A stretch of 64,000 nucleotides of DNA, from positions 248,001 to 312,000 of the forward strand of contig NZ_JAKZGR010000002.1 of NCBI RefSeq assembly GCF_022549675.1, written 5' to 3'. The position numbers and the translations under genes are program-made. Below are positions 55,958 through 64,000 of this stretch, piece after piece (position 1 is the first letter of the stretch; each line of letters opens with the position of its first letter). The notes under the pieces were generated by a model. That model searched no databases and was not told where the DNA came from. It saw only the letters and a program-made list of their open reading frames with translations. The stretch is from Belliella kenyensis. GTDB lineage: Bacteria > Bacteroidota > Bacteroidia > Cytophagales > Cyclobacteriaceae.

Positions 55958-57160
55958 TCAATACTTCTCCTTTAGCTTCATTAGCATTATTACTGGATTA
56001 TCCTCTTTATTTACGACCCCGATCCCTTCTATTTCATTCTGCCCACTCTTTTTTATCCCAAATTCTGGTAATACAACATGTACCAAATAATCTCCATAGG
56101 TTGGAGAATGTTTGATTGAATATGAAAATGAACATATATATACATTCTTAGGAAAACCTGTCATATCATTTTCAATTCTACTTGTGTGGATAACTTTATT
56201 GGATGCTTTTAAATGGAGGTAATGATTCATCATTGTTCCAGACTTATCTTTGAAGTTATAGGTAAAGGCGATCAGGTTAGGTTCATAAATATTGAGAACA
56301 GGCAAAAAAGCAAGTCCAATTGCATCCTGCTCCAAATACTCTTTTTGTTCATTTGTGTTTTTTTGCCCTAGAGAATTATCAATCCCATATTTTCCGAAAT
56401 CAACTGTTAGCAAGGGTTCCGCATTCATTTCAGAGAGCTTGAAAAATGTATTATTGTACATCAAAGATACAATAATATCACCAGCATTGTTTTGTATAAA
56501 ACTTTCTGTATTGTAGGAAAAAGTACTGCCATTAGTTGTTATGTTTTTGTGGAAAAGGACTTTTTCAATTCCGTCTTTTGTTGAAATTACAATATCACCA
56601 TTTGTTTTTTTCTCATTCACTATATTATCATTTTGCTGCGCTGCAAAATAGTAAATATCATTTTCACGCTTCCATGAATTGGCCCTGGGAGATATAAATT
56701 TATGATCATCCAGTAATTCAAACGTAATGTTTGTATATTTTATAATGCGGGATTTTTCATCTACAAAATCTATGATTTCCACGAATTTCTCGTCTTCACT
56801 TACAAAAACAGGGCCTAATCTCTTATACTCATCAGGCCCCTCCCCTAATTTGGCTAATTTAGAGACAAATTTACCCTTTTTATCAAAAACTAATACTGCT
56901 GATTGGCCATAATCAACCGCATAAATGTATTGGCTCTTGATGATAACCTCTCCAACCCGTACCATGATACTTTCCTCATTAGTTTCAAGTTTGACATATT
57001 CAATAGAATCAACCAAATCCGATAACAAGGTAACTTTATCTGCATCGTGGGGATTTACAAAATAAACATTAGCCTCATCAGCCTTTTTTTTCTGGCATCC
57101 AATCGCTAAAAAGAAGTAAAAAAAAGACAGAAGATAAATCGCCCTACTTATTTTGCACAT
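55958..57160 (-). CDS. 6-bladed beta-propeller lipoprotein (intact copy)
   Basis: The 400-aa product has a signal peptide with lipobox IGC, then blade strands (LVDSIEYVKLETNEESIMVRV, GKFVSKLAKLGEGPDEYKRL, LSEMNAEPLLTVDFGKYGI) and the end DNPVIMLMKLKEKY. It lies 75 bp after the peptide gene 57236-57538. Its near-identical broken copy is at 45579-46781. Confidence 0.83.
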   Translation of the reverse strand: MCKISRAIYLLSFFYFFLAIGCQKKKADEANVYFVNPHDADKVTLLSDLVDSIEYVKLETNEESIMVRVGEVIIKSQYIYAVDYGQSAVLVFDKKGKFVSKLAKLGEGPDEYKRLGPVFVSEDEKFVEIIDFVDEKSRIIKYTNITFELLDDHKFISPRANSWKRENDIYYFAAQQNDNIVNEKKTNGDIVISTKDGIEKVLFHKNITTNGSTFSYNTESFIQNNAGDIIVSLMYNNTFFKLSEMNAEPLLTVDFGKYGIDNSLGQKNTNEQKEYLEQDAIGLAFLPVLNIYEPNLIAFTYNFKDKSGTMMNHYLHLKASNKVIHTSRIENDMTGFPKNVYICSFSYSIKHSPTYGDYLVHVVLPEFGIKKSGQNEIEGIGVVNKEDNPVIMLMKLKEKY

Positions 57161-57235
57161 ATTATTCTTATTATTAAAACCTAAAGAAGTTTACCCATGG
57201 TAATATTTACTGTGTAAAAAGGTGTTTATTAATTT

Positions 57236-57538
57236 TTACCAGCATTGGCATCCACTTGTGTCACACCGAGGAGATTTACCAAAGGGACAGCAAGCAGAGC
57301 AATCCCATTGTTTTTCACCCGAAAAATAATGTGTGTAAGTACAAGAGCCACCTGCACATTTGTCTTCGTTCTCCTCCTGTGCCATAGCTAAATTCCCCAA
57401 TTCAATTAACGTAATCGATGGAAAGACCCTGTCCTTTTCGAACTCCAAACTGACCATGATGTTCAATACCAGCATTAAACAGAATGCTCCAGCAGCCACC
57501 CAGCGTAGCCACTTACTAGTTTTTACATAGTTTTTCAT
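57236..57538 (-). CDS. NVEALA-like secreted peptide precursor
   Basis: The 100-aa product has the conserved leader (KTSKWLRWVAAGAFCLMLVL, EFEKDRVFPSITLIELGNLAMAQ) and a compact tail with eight Cys in a dense pattern (DKCAGGSC, DCSACC, RCDTSGCQCW). The tail resembles small disulfide-rich toxins or pheromones in composition only. It is followed by its propeller gene and preceded by three phased 10-bp repeats. Confidence 0.77.
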   Translation of the reverse strand: MKNYVKTSKWLRWVAAGAFCLMLVLNIMVSLEFEKDRVFPSITLIELGNLAMAQEENEDKCAGGSCTYTHYFSGEKQWDCSACCPFGKSPRCDTSGCQCW

Positions 57539-57599
57539 TTCTTTTTTGTTTTAGTTAAAGGTTTGTTTCTGTAAAAATACGATGTTTAATATAATTTAA

Positions 57600-57629
57600 A
57601 TGGGGCATAATGGGTATTAATGGGGAATT
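57600..57629. repeat. Phased 10-bp repeats upstream of the peptide gene (3 units)
   Basis: ATGGGGCATA, ATGGGTATTA, ATGGGGAATT, same as at 49124. Confidence 0.6.
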
Positions 57630-57814
57630 TTGAGTATCCCCTTCTTCATTTTTCCAGGGATTCCCAGTTTTTCAAAAATCAGTGATTGCTCTGTAGGTGT
57701 TACTAGTCCGGAAGTTAAATTTACCCCAACTCTTTCTAGCATTCTTCGAAATGTTTTTCTATCAACACCATATTCATTAGCTAATTCCATTCTGGTTTTA
57801 CATCTGGTTTCCAT
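57617..57814 (-). CDS. 65-aa HTH-like protein (second copy)
   Basis: Paralogue of 53519-53716 with the same HTH core (KTRMELANEYGVDRKTFRRM) and tail. It lies 25 bp after the ligase-like gene stop and about 80 bp before the peptide start, with its stop inside the phased repeats. Confidence 0.65.
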   Translation of the reverse strand: METRCKTRMELANEYGVDRKTFRRMLERVGVNLTSGLVTPTEQSLIFEKLGIPGKMKKGILKIPH

Positions 57815-57839
57815 ATTTTGTCACTATTTCGGTTTACCT

Positions 57840-59702
57840 CTAATTGACTTCTGCCAACCATTTTTCGACTTTTTCTTTTATTTCCACACTTGCTGGGGAT
57901 TCTATTTTAACTGGCATTTGCATGATCTTTATGGCTAAGTTTTTAGCTAATGAATCTTGCCCTAATTCCTCGTACAACAAAAATCTTTGGTATTTGGGAT
58001 ATAACTTATGTGGAATCATATTTTCAGCTATCATGTATGATTCTTCAGCTAATTCATACATTCCTAAATTTTGATAGCTTTTCCCTAGGGAGTTCATCAC
58101 TAGACTATTGTTTCCATTTATCATTGCCATTTGTAAATACAAATTAGACTTCTGGTTTTCATTAGTTCTTTCTAACGCTTTAGCATATGGCAATAAAAGC
58201 TTTGAATCAGTTAAGAGAATTTTTGGAATAGATTCAAAAGTAGTTATGCTATGGTGTAAATCTCCTCCTTGATATGCTGAAAAGGCTATTTTCCATTTTT
58301 TGTAATTGTTTGCTATAAATCGACTATGATCTATATGAAAAAATATTGAAAATAGAATTGCAATTAATAACAATGAGGTGGTTAAGTGACTAATCGGCTT
58401 AGACTGCTTTGTTCTTTCAAATTGAAGTAAGACTTCTTTAGAGTCAAATGCTAAAACAGCAATAAAGGTCACAACATTTAATTTGACAGGAAGGATTTGT
58501 AATGGGTAGGAAAAAAGAGAGAATATAAGTATTCCCAAAAGGGATAGCTTTACAGCTTGATTGAATTGGAGATTTGGCGTATTTATAACTTGATAAAATA
58601 ATGTGGAGACGATTACTGCCCCAATCATTCCTTGTTCAACTACATACGTTAAAGGCTCATTGAAGCCATACTCAACATCATCAGCGACCCAGGAAAACTT
58701 ACTTGTAGAATTTGCTTCAAAGAATAATGCCTGTGCATTCATGTAGTAGGCCCTAAAGTTGTCAAATCCTACCCCGAAAAGTATGTTATCCGAAATCATA
58801 CTTTTGGAAACTTTCCAAATTAAAAATCGTCCGTCTGCTGAATTAACATTGAAAAAGTAAAGTGAAACTAGGGCTATTATACTTAAAAATGAGAAGAGAA
58901 CTATTCCAGTAAATGTTTTCTTGTTTTTTAATCTCTTAAATAAATGGTCACCTGATTGCTTTTGGTAAAACATAATTAATCCTATGGTAAAAATAGAAAA
59001 GATGCCTGCCCTAGAGTGGGTCGAAATTAGTATTGCTATCATAAAAAGGACAATCAAAAATAAACCAAACGTATAGTCTGGAATTGATTTACTTGCTATT
59101 CCCAAATTGCGCTTAAAGTTCTCTTTATTTGTTATCAGCCAAAGGATCAAAATGATTGAACTTACTAAGTACCCTGCAAGTGGTCCTGGATTAAAAAAAC
59201 CTCCTGTGACCTTAAAAAGCGAATGATTAGAGCTTACCAAACCCAAAATTTGAGCTTGTCCATATAAAGCTTGAATAAGCCCTCCAACAACAATAAAAAG
59301 TAGTGCTTTGTGCCTCAATTCATCACCCAGTAGTCTGATAAACAAATAATAAAATCCTAAACTAATTAACTCTACATATTGAATGGAAAATATTGGAGTA
59401 TCTCCCATCAATTTTTTATTGATCAAAAGGTAGAAAATGAACAAACCAAAGGTCAAATCAATTTTTGTCAATTTTGCATTACTATTCCTCTGGATATGTT
59501 TCAAGAATGCAACTATTGATAATGGGATTAATAAAATGAAAAAAAGAATTGTTTTAATTGATTCTGTTTCATAAAACAATTCTTTATTATAAGATAGAGG
59601 AAGTAAAGCTAATACAACAAATAGCAATACCATTGAGACAGTATTGGTTAAGTTGACTTGCTTGATCAAAGCAATTGACCATTTAACACTTAATATATTC
59701 AT
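57840..59702 (-). CDS. O-antigen ligase-like polytopic membrane protein with C-terminal TPRs
   Basis: The 620-aa product has about 12 hydrophobic segments from residue 20 to 440, with the long periplasmic loop typical of Wzy/WaaL ligases (SADGRFLIWKVSKSMISDN, FGVGFDNFRAYYMNAQ, the motif region FNEPLTYVVEQG). A C-terminal TPR-like helical domain (about 470-615) follows. Known relatives transfer lipid-linked glycans, or join glycan to protein. Here it stands at the 5' end of the peptide/propeller module, and a decayed duplicate sits in the neighbouring module, so it is part of the system. It may modify the peptide or the cell surface; this is inferred. Confidence 0.8.
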   Translation of the reverse strand: MNILSVKWSIALIKQVNLTNTVSMVLLFVVLALLPLSYNKELFYETESIKTILFFILLIPLSIVAFLKHIQRNSNAKLTKIDLTFGLFIFYLLINKKLMGDTPIFSIQYVELISLGFYYLFIRLLGDELRHKALLFIVVGGLIQALYGQAQILGLVSSNHSLFKVTGGFFNPGPLAGYLVSSIILILWLITNKENFKRNLGIASKSIPDYTFGLFLIVLFMIAILISTHSRAGIFSIFTIGLIMFYQKQSGDHLFKRLKNKKTFTGIVLFSFLSIIALVSLYFFNVNSADGRFLIWKVSKSMISDNILFGVGFDNFRAYYMNAQALFFEANSTSKFSWVADDVEYGFNEPLTYVVEQGMIGAVIVSTLFYQVINTPNLQFNQAVKLSLLGILIFSLFSYPLQILPVKLNVVTFIAVLAFDSKEVLLQFERTKQSKPISHLTTSLLLIAILFSIFFHIDHSRFIANNYKKWKIAFSAYQGGDLHHSITTFESIPKILLTDSKLLLPYAKALERTNENQKSNLYLQMAMINGNNSLVMNSLGKSYQNLGMYELAEESYMIAENMIPHKLYPKYQRFLLYEELGQDSLAKNLAIKIMQMPVKIESPASVEIKEKVEKWLAEVN

Positions 59703-59814
59703 TTTGTAATCTATACTTATGAACTTAATGATATGTCAATAATACACCCTCAAACTGAAAAAAATCTGCAGTGTGAAAATCCCATTGTTTTTTAGAAAAT
59801 CTTTAATGTAATTT

Positions 59815-62622
59815 CTACCACCATACCTGTTGCATACGATCATCCAAAGTGAAAATTCTCTCTTCCCATCCTTTGGTATGGTTCTTTAATACGTAGAGAC
59901 CATTTTCAGGCACCTTGCTGTAGACTAAGGAATCTGTAGCCGCGACCTGAACGCCCAGACTTGTCCAGTCTCTACCAGACCAATATAGCAACTCGTACTC
60001 ATCCTTCGGCTCCACCATATTGCCATCATTACGTGCAGCAAAGCGGACACTTCCTATCTCTTTTGGAGATTCCAACGCAACCCCAACCCATCCTCCTGTT
60101 GGATCTGGTGCATCAAAATAGGTTAAGACATCCCCATCAAAGGCTTTTTCTTTCGTTCTTTCACTTCCTTCAAAGCTACCTTCTGATCCTATAATTGTCC
60201 CTTTGATTGGCATACCTGCCTTATCAAAAAAATCAAGCTCGCTGATGTTACAATGTCCGCCTTCTGGACCTTTGTACCGGAAATACTTGAATCCCCCCTT
60301 TATATCTACTTCAAAAGTATGAAAAACAGGATCGAGCATATCATCCATAATCGTCCCAAGTACAACTGCGTCTTTGAAGTCCCTTGTATTGGCGGCTTGA
60401 AATTCTCCTCCAAGGATGAGCTTGTGATGTGTCTCATTGACTTGTCTGTTTGGGAACTTCCTTTTGAGGACAAGGTTCATTTCTTTGTTTTCAGAGACTT
60501 TGACAGGATGGGTATTGCCTAGAGAATCAAAATAGAACGGAGTATTGAATGCCTCAAATCTTCCGTTATTATAAAATGCAGGAAGGTACATGCCCCTTGT
60601 TTCCAAGTTTTTGAATTTCACTTTACCTCCACGTGTCTTCTCACCCCATGCTGTCACTACCCATTGCTTATTGTTAAATACCATCAAATAGCCATACCTG
60701 TTATCCAAAGTCGATAGTTCGGAAGAAATAGCTACTTCGATATCCTTTACTTCACAATACTCTGGTGTCACATCAATAAAGTAAGGATTTATAAATTCTT
60801 GAGGAATAGATTCCTTTCCATTGTTATTTATAAACAAGCTTTCCTTATTGATTGTATTTGTATTTCTATAAACCTTCCCCTTTGCAAACACATCTACCCA
60901 TGTACCTGCTCCAACTGGATTGTGGCAATTGTTCTGAATGGTATTTCCTTCAGCATCAAAGATTACGCTCCAGCTATGTCCTGCATTCCTCTCGGGATAG
61001 TTGAATACAAAATCCACTGCGCAAGCAATACCCATAGACCGCAAAAGCATAGTTTGAAAATTTGTCTCCTCTACACAAGTACCATAAGCATATGATAACA
61101 AGTGGTCATTCGATATGGAACCAATACTCACAACAGTTCCTGACCAATGAAACTCATCCGTGACTTTGCTGATTTGTCTTGCTTTTCGGAGTATCATGTT
61201 GGAGGGATCTCTTTGTGATGAAGGAGTATCTTCTTCAACCTTTTCTAAGTTCCAGATGAATTTATCCTGCATCTTACTTAAAGGCAATTGTATCAATTCA
61301 TTGTTATTTTCATTATAGGCTAGGATATTATTTGTACTTTTATTTCGAATCTGATACCCGCCATTTTCCATTGGGTAAAATATCCAAGTTTGATTATTTC
61401 CTCTATGATTTGTATAGGTCTGTACAAAGTCACTGGACGGGGTAGCTGCGGCGTCAATTATAAATTGACCATTTTCTCCTCCTAAAACAATTTGATGAAA
61501 ATTCTGACCAGACTCAATAATTTCAATTGGGGATCTTTTCGTTGGATTTGCATTAATGCGTAATAGGTAGCCATTATTTAATGCACTCTGGTCGATATTT
61601 AGTTCACCTGTTTTATTGCTCAGGTAATACCTTCCTTCTTGAAGTCCTGAATTTGAAATCTCTAGACTTAAGTTTCTTGGTGTAGTTACATAATCTAAAT
61701 AAATGAATTTCTCTATTGCCATTAGCTTTAGGGTATGGCTTCCTTTTTTCAGTTCCGTATGAATCCGAACGGGAGGTACATCCTTATTAACATTATCCCA
61801 AGCTCCTGTGGAAGGAAAAATTAGTTCTTCATGTTCTATATCGTCAATTGCTACCTTTACGCTTACGCCATCCTTATGACCATTGAAGTAGTATATCTCC
61901 AAAAGCTGGGTACCTGTTTGTTTTATATCAAAAGTGATTTCAAGATCCTTTGAAACGCCCTGAGCTAAGTTATGTACATATCCTCCAGAGGCCGCCTCAA
62001 TTTTTATTTTATTGGCGTCATTCGTCGTAAACCATTCAGCTTCATGATGATTACCTTCTTCCATAAGTGCCGAATAATTCACCAAAGCCTCGAACTTTGA
62101 CCTGGCAGTCTTTCTCCAGTCAATGTTTTGTGAATGCCCTATTTTATAAGGCAATATATATTCACAAAACATTTCAAAGGAATAAAATTGAGCCCATTCG
62201 TATTGATAATAAGTTTCAAAAGCAGATTCAATCAGAGCAATCATTTGATCTGATGTCATGTTCAATAGGTCAAATTCTTCATAAATCTTTGCACTTCTTT
62301 GATTTTTTAAAGAGTCAGACCTAAACACACTATTCCTATTCTCCCTATACACTCCATATACATATTCATAATTTCTATTTAGGCTATCTATACCTGGACC
62401 TAATTTAGAATACTGATACTGCATATTTGCAATCAGGTACTCCGCTGCCTTCAGTTTTAAAGGGTTAGGATTGATATCTCGATAATAAATTAGAACCTTT
62501 TCTAATTCCTCTCTATTTTCACCAGCTAGTTCTAATGCATTGTTCGTCTCGGAGGACCAGGGCTTGCAAGAGGCAAGGATCAAAAATAAAAGCAGATGGA
62601 TTAGTTTATAATTAGAGTCCAT
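59815..62622 (-). CDS. Transglutaminase-like lipoprotein with carbohydrate-binding modules
   Basis: The 935-aa product has a signal peptide with lipobox ILASC. A helical region (about 25-190) is followed by a beta module (TQLLEIYYFNGHKDGVSVKV), a ricin-like segment (about 330-460), and the transglutaminase/cysteine-peptidase core (about 480-590). The core Cys is in YGTCVEETN near residue 516 and the His-Asp pair in NAGHSWSVIFDAEG. The C-terminal part has beta modules including an F5/8-type discoidin-like domain (KAFDGDVLTYFDAPDPTGGW). The catalytic triad is complete. It is an envelope enzyme acting on protein or glycopeptide, on the same strand as the ligase-like gene and 112 bp upstream of it. 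Confidence 0.82.
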   Translation of the reverse strand: MDSNYKLIHLLLFLILASCKPWSSETNNALELAGENREELEKVLIYYRDINPNPLKLKAAEYLIANMQYQYSKLGPGIDSLNRNYEYVYGVYRENRNSVFRSDSLKNQRSAKIYEEFDLLNMTSDQMIALIESAFETYYQYEWAQFYSFEMFCEYILPYKIGHSQNIDWRKTARSKFEALVNYSALMEEGNHHEAEWFTTNDANKIKIEAASGGYVHNLAQGVSKDLEITFDIKQTGTQLLEIYYFNGHKDGVSVKVAIDDIEHEELIFPSTGAWDNVNKDVPPVRIHTELKKGSHTLKLMAIEKFIYLDYVTTPRNLSLEISNSGLQEGRYYLSNKTGELNIDQSALNNGYLLRINANPTKRSPIEIIESGQNFHQIVLGGENGQFIIDAAATPSSDFVQTYTNHRGNNQTWIFYPMENGGYQIRNKSTNNILAYNENNNELIQLPLSKMQDKFIWNLEKVEEDTPSSQRDPSNMILRKARQISKVTDEFHWSGTVVSIGSISNDHLLSYAYGTCVEETNFQTMLLRSMGIACAVDFVFNYPERNAGHSWSVIFDAEGNTIQNNCHNPVGAGTWVDVFAKGKVYRNTNTINKESLFINNNGKESIPQEFINPYFIDVTPEYCEVKDIEVAISSELSTLDNRYGYLMVFNNKQWVVTAWGEKTRGGKVKFKNLETRGMYLPAFYNNGRFEAFNTPFYFDSLGNTHPVKVSENKEMNLVLKRKFPNRQVNETHHKLILGGEFQAANTRDFKDAVVLGTIMDDMLDPVFHTFEVDIKGGFKYFRYKGPEGGHCNISELDFFDKAGMPIKGTIIGSEGSFEGSERTKEKAFDGDVLTYFDAPDPTGGWVGVALESPKEIGSVRFAARNDGNMVEPKDEYELLYWSGRDWTSLGVQVAATDSLVYSKVPENGLYVLKNHTKGWEERIFTLDDRMQQVWW

Positions 62623-63097
62623 ATTTCATTTTGATTGATAAAGTGAATTCTAACAAACATAAAAAACCAGACTGCAGAATATTTTCAGTCTAAATAATTT
62701 TCGGGTTTTTTGAAAAATAATTTATCTTCAAAATATATGGAAGCATGAGATTCTGGTGATGTAAAGCATAAGAAGTTAGACTCCAAAAAATCAAAAAGTT
62801 AAGAACATGTCACGTTGCATATGTTATCAAAAGAGCGATTTTTGGTTTTTCAATTTTATAACCTACTTAAATCTTATTCTGATTACAATATCAGACGATG
62901 AAGTGTAGCACTGTTTTAAGAATTGCAAATTCCTTTTAATGATTATTACTGTATTCAAGTCATTAATTATTAATGAGAAAAAACCTTTTCATCAAACAAA
63001 ATTTCCTAAGACACAAAATGCTGGGACAGTATACACTCCATATTTAGTTTGACGCATTATAGACTCAATTAAATCTATTTGCGTTAGTTTTTCAAAA
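62623..63097. other. Gene-free stretch
   Basis: 475 bp of AT-rich DNA. No ORF, RNA gene or clear repeat seen; presumably holds the promoter of the transglutaminase-like gene. Confidence 0.45.
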
Positions 63098-63373
63098 TCA
63101 TTTTTTCTTCAACCCCTTTCCCTTTTTTTTGCTCGATTTTCTTTTTTTCTGATACTTCATTTCATGCATTTGAAGACATTTTTTAATTGCTTCTTGGTCA
63201 TCAGAAAAAGCATTCTCACTCATTAAACTATTGCTTAATCCTAAATTTCGAGAATTATCCAATTTTGACTCAATTTCTTGGAAAAGAGTGCCTAATTTAA
63301 TCACATCTTCTGTAAATCGGTTCGAAACAGGTAAAGTTTTGCCCCGAAATCTATCATCGTCAAATATAGGTGT
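63098..63373 (-). pseudogene. Fragment of a probable transposase 3' end
   Basis: An open frame without a proper start reads DDDRFRGKTLPVSNRFTEDV, continues through VIKLGTLFQEIESKL and ends in a Lys-rich tail. The opening resembles the C-terminal part of transposases, but the match is weak and the 5' part is absent. It is treated as a remnant of an insertion sequence. Confidence 0.4.
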
Positions 63374-63422
63374 TTACATGTATCGTTCGAAAGGGAAATA
63401 TATTAAATAACTCTGATTGATT

Positions 63423-64000
63423 TTACTTCAGCCTCAACAATAACTGTTCAACCTCTTCCATTTTGTACCCACTGCTTTTCCTGAGTTTTATCAACTCTTC
63501 TTTCCCTTTGATCGAATCACCTTTGACTAGGTAGCTTAATGCCATATACCATTTGGCCTGATCTCTAAACTGCATTCCATCTGAATAGATGTAGTTTTCA
63601 AAATAGGTTGTGGCACTATCGTATTGTTCAAGTTCTATTTTTGTAATCCCTTTGTAGAAAAGGAGATACTCTTTTTGTTGATCTAATAGGATAGAAAATA
63701 GACTATCTGCAAGCTTGAAATCCTGACTTTCATAGGCCATAAATGCTGCTTTTTCCAGCTCATCTGGGTTTATTACTTCACCTCTTGTGATCGGCTTGAC
63801 CACGTTGGGATAAGCTTCGTAATAGGCATAGAAATCTTGAGGGTATTCATTTTCAGAAGAAACAATATTTCTTTTGACAAAGAAGGTAATGGCGATTACC
63901 GAAATCAATACAGCTGCAATCAAGAATGGCCAAAGGTTTCGAGACTTTATTTTTTTAATTTTAACATCCTTTTCTGATTCTAGAATATCTTCTTCAATTT
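63423..64000 (-). CDS. TPR membrane protein, 5' end beyond the window
   Basis: The frame is open to the window edge. Visible from the edge: an acidic-basic N-terminal cytoplasmic part (EEDILESEKDVKIKKIK), one transmembrane helix (LWPFLIAAVLISVIAITFF) and a periplasmic TPR-like domain (AAFMAYESQDFKLADSLFSI, YFENYIYSDGMQFRDQAKWY). Proteins like this in Bacteroidota accompany sigma-factor or CHAT genes; the neighbour is outside the window. Confidence 0.72.
   Translation of the reverse strand, partial: IEEDILESEKDVKIKKIKSRNLWPFLIAAVLISVIAITFFVKRNIVSSENEYPQDFYAYYEAYPNVVKPITRGEVINPDELEKAAFMAYESQDFKLADSLFSILLDQQKEYLLFYKGITKIELEQYDSATTYFENYIYSDGMQFRDQAKWYMALSYLVKGDSIKGKEELIKLRKSSGYKMEEVEQLLLRLK

Noticed and set aside
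49124..57629. Phased repeats as a CRISPR array
   Set aside because: Units are 10 bp without spacers and only 3-4 in number; no cas genes in the window.
1..64000. tRNA, rRNA and diversity-generating retroelement
   Set aside because: No tRNA- or rRNA-like sequence and no reverse transcriptase or template/variable repeat pair was seen; tail variation in the peptide genes is between paralogues, not point-wise at adenines.

Overview
The window is chromosomal DNA from a member of the Bacteroidota, most likely Cytophagia. The background is AT-rich, lipoproteins and Sec signal peptides are frequent, the clearest promoters fit the TTG/TAnnTTTG pattern of this phylum, and the gene families are typical of it (rhs proteins of the PPPPEAG and DUF6443-like types, NVEALA-like peptides, 6-bladed beta-propeller lipoproteins, an OmpA protein and a TPR-CHAT protein). 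The genus cannot be fixed from the sequence.

Layout. (1) 0.1-6.7 kb holds envelope and housekeeping-type genes: a type B carboxylesterase, an OmpA-like protein, a small lipoprotein and a TPR-CHAT protein. (2) 6.9-9.5 kb holds a large serine recombinase with a small overlapping partner gene, and a small gene broken by a nonsense codon. (3) 9.5-39.1 kb is an rhs polymorphic-toxin locus. A five-gene operon (coiled-coil/barrel protein, large YD-repeat protein, small exported protein, full-length rhs toxin, lipoprotein immunity candidate) is followed by an array of rhs C-terminal tips. Each tip starts at the same 14-bp DNA sequence, which encodes YLYN of the rhs core motif YLYNGKE, and each is followed by a small exported or membrane immunity candidate. 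Two tips carry recognisable peptidases (JAMM and M91-like HExxH).

An 8,108-bp GC-rich mobile element sits inside this array as two tandem copies that look identical. It encodes an XRE regulator, a 77-aa protein, a CHC2-TOPRIM primase-helicase, two overlapping tyrosine recombinases, a HicAB toxin-antitoxin pair and a structured non-coding right end. Its borders fall exactly on the 14-bp rhs core sequence. It carries its own rhs tip and immunity gene at the left end, and at the right end a GTG start with a 15-codon leader in frame with whatever rhs tip follows. It therefore looks like an integrative element that uses the rhs core as attachment site and exchanges toxin tips. This is the main candidate for an undescribed system.

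(4) 39.2-45.3 kb is a decayed mobilizable element: HNH protein, ArdC-like antirestriction protein, small replication-type protein, oriT candidate, MobC, relaxase and a truncated TraG coupling protein. (5) 45.3-62.6 kb, almost all on the minus strand, is a modular array. Its parts are small secreted peptide precursors (identical-looking leader, hypervariable Cys-rich tail), each followed by a divergent beta-propeller lipoprotein, with interspersed 77-aa and 65-aa HTH-like proteins, an intact and a decayed O-antigen-ligase-like/TPR membrane protein, conserved phased 10-bp repeats before the peptide genes, and several broken module copies. A transglutaminase-like lipoprotein closes it. (6) At the right edge are a transposase-like remnant and a TPR membrane protein cut by the window end.

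The two accessory systems share a logic. Both pair a conserved delivery or leader part with a variable effector part and a cognate envelope partner, and both grow by tandem duplication and decay.
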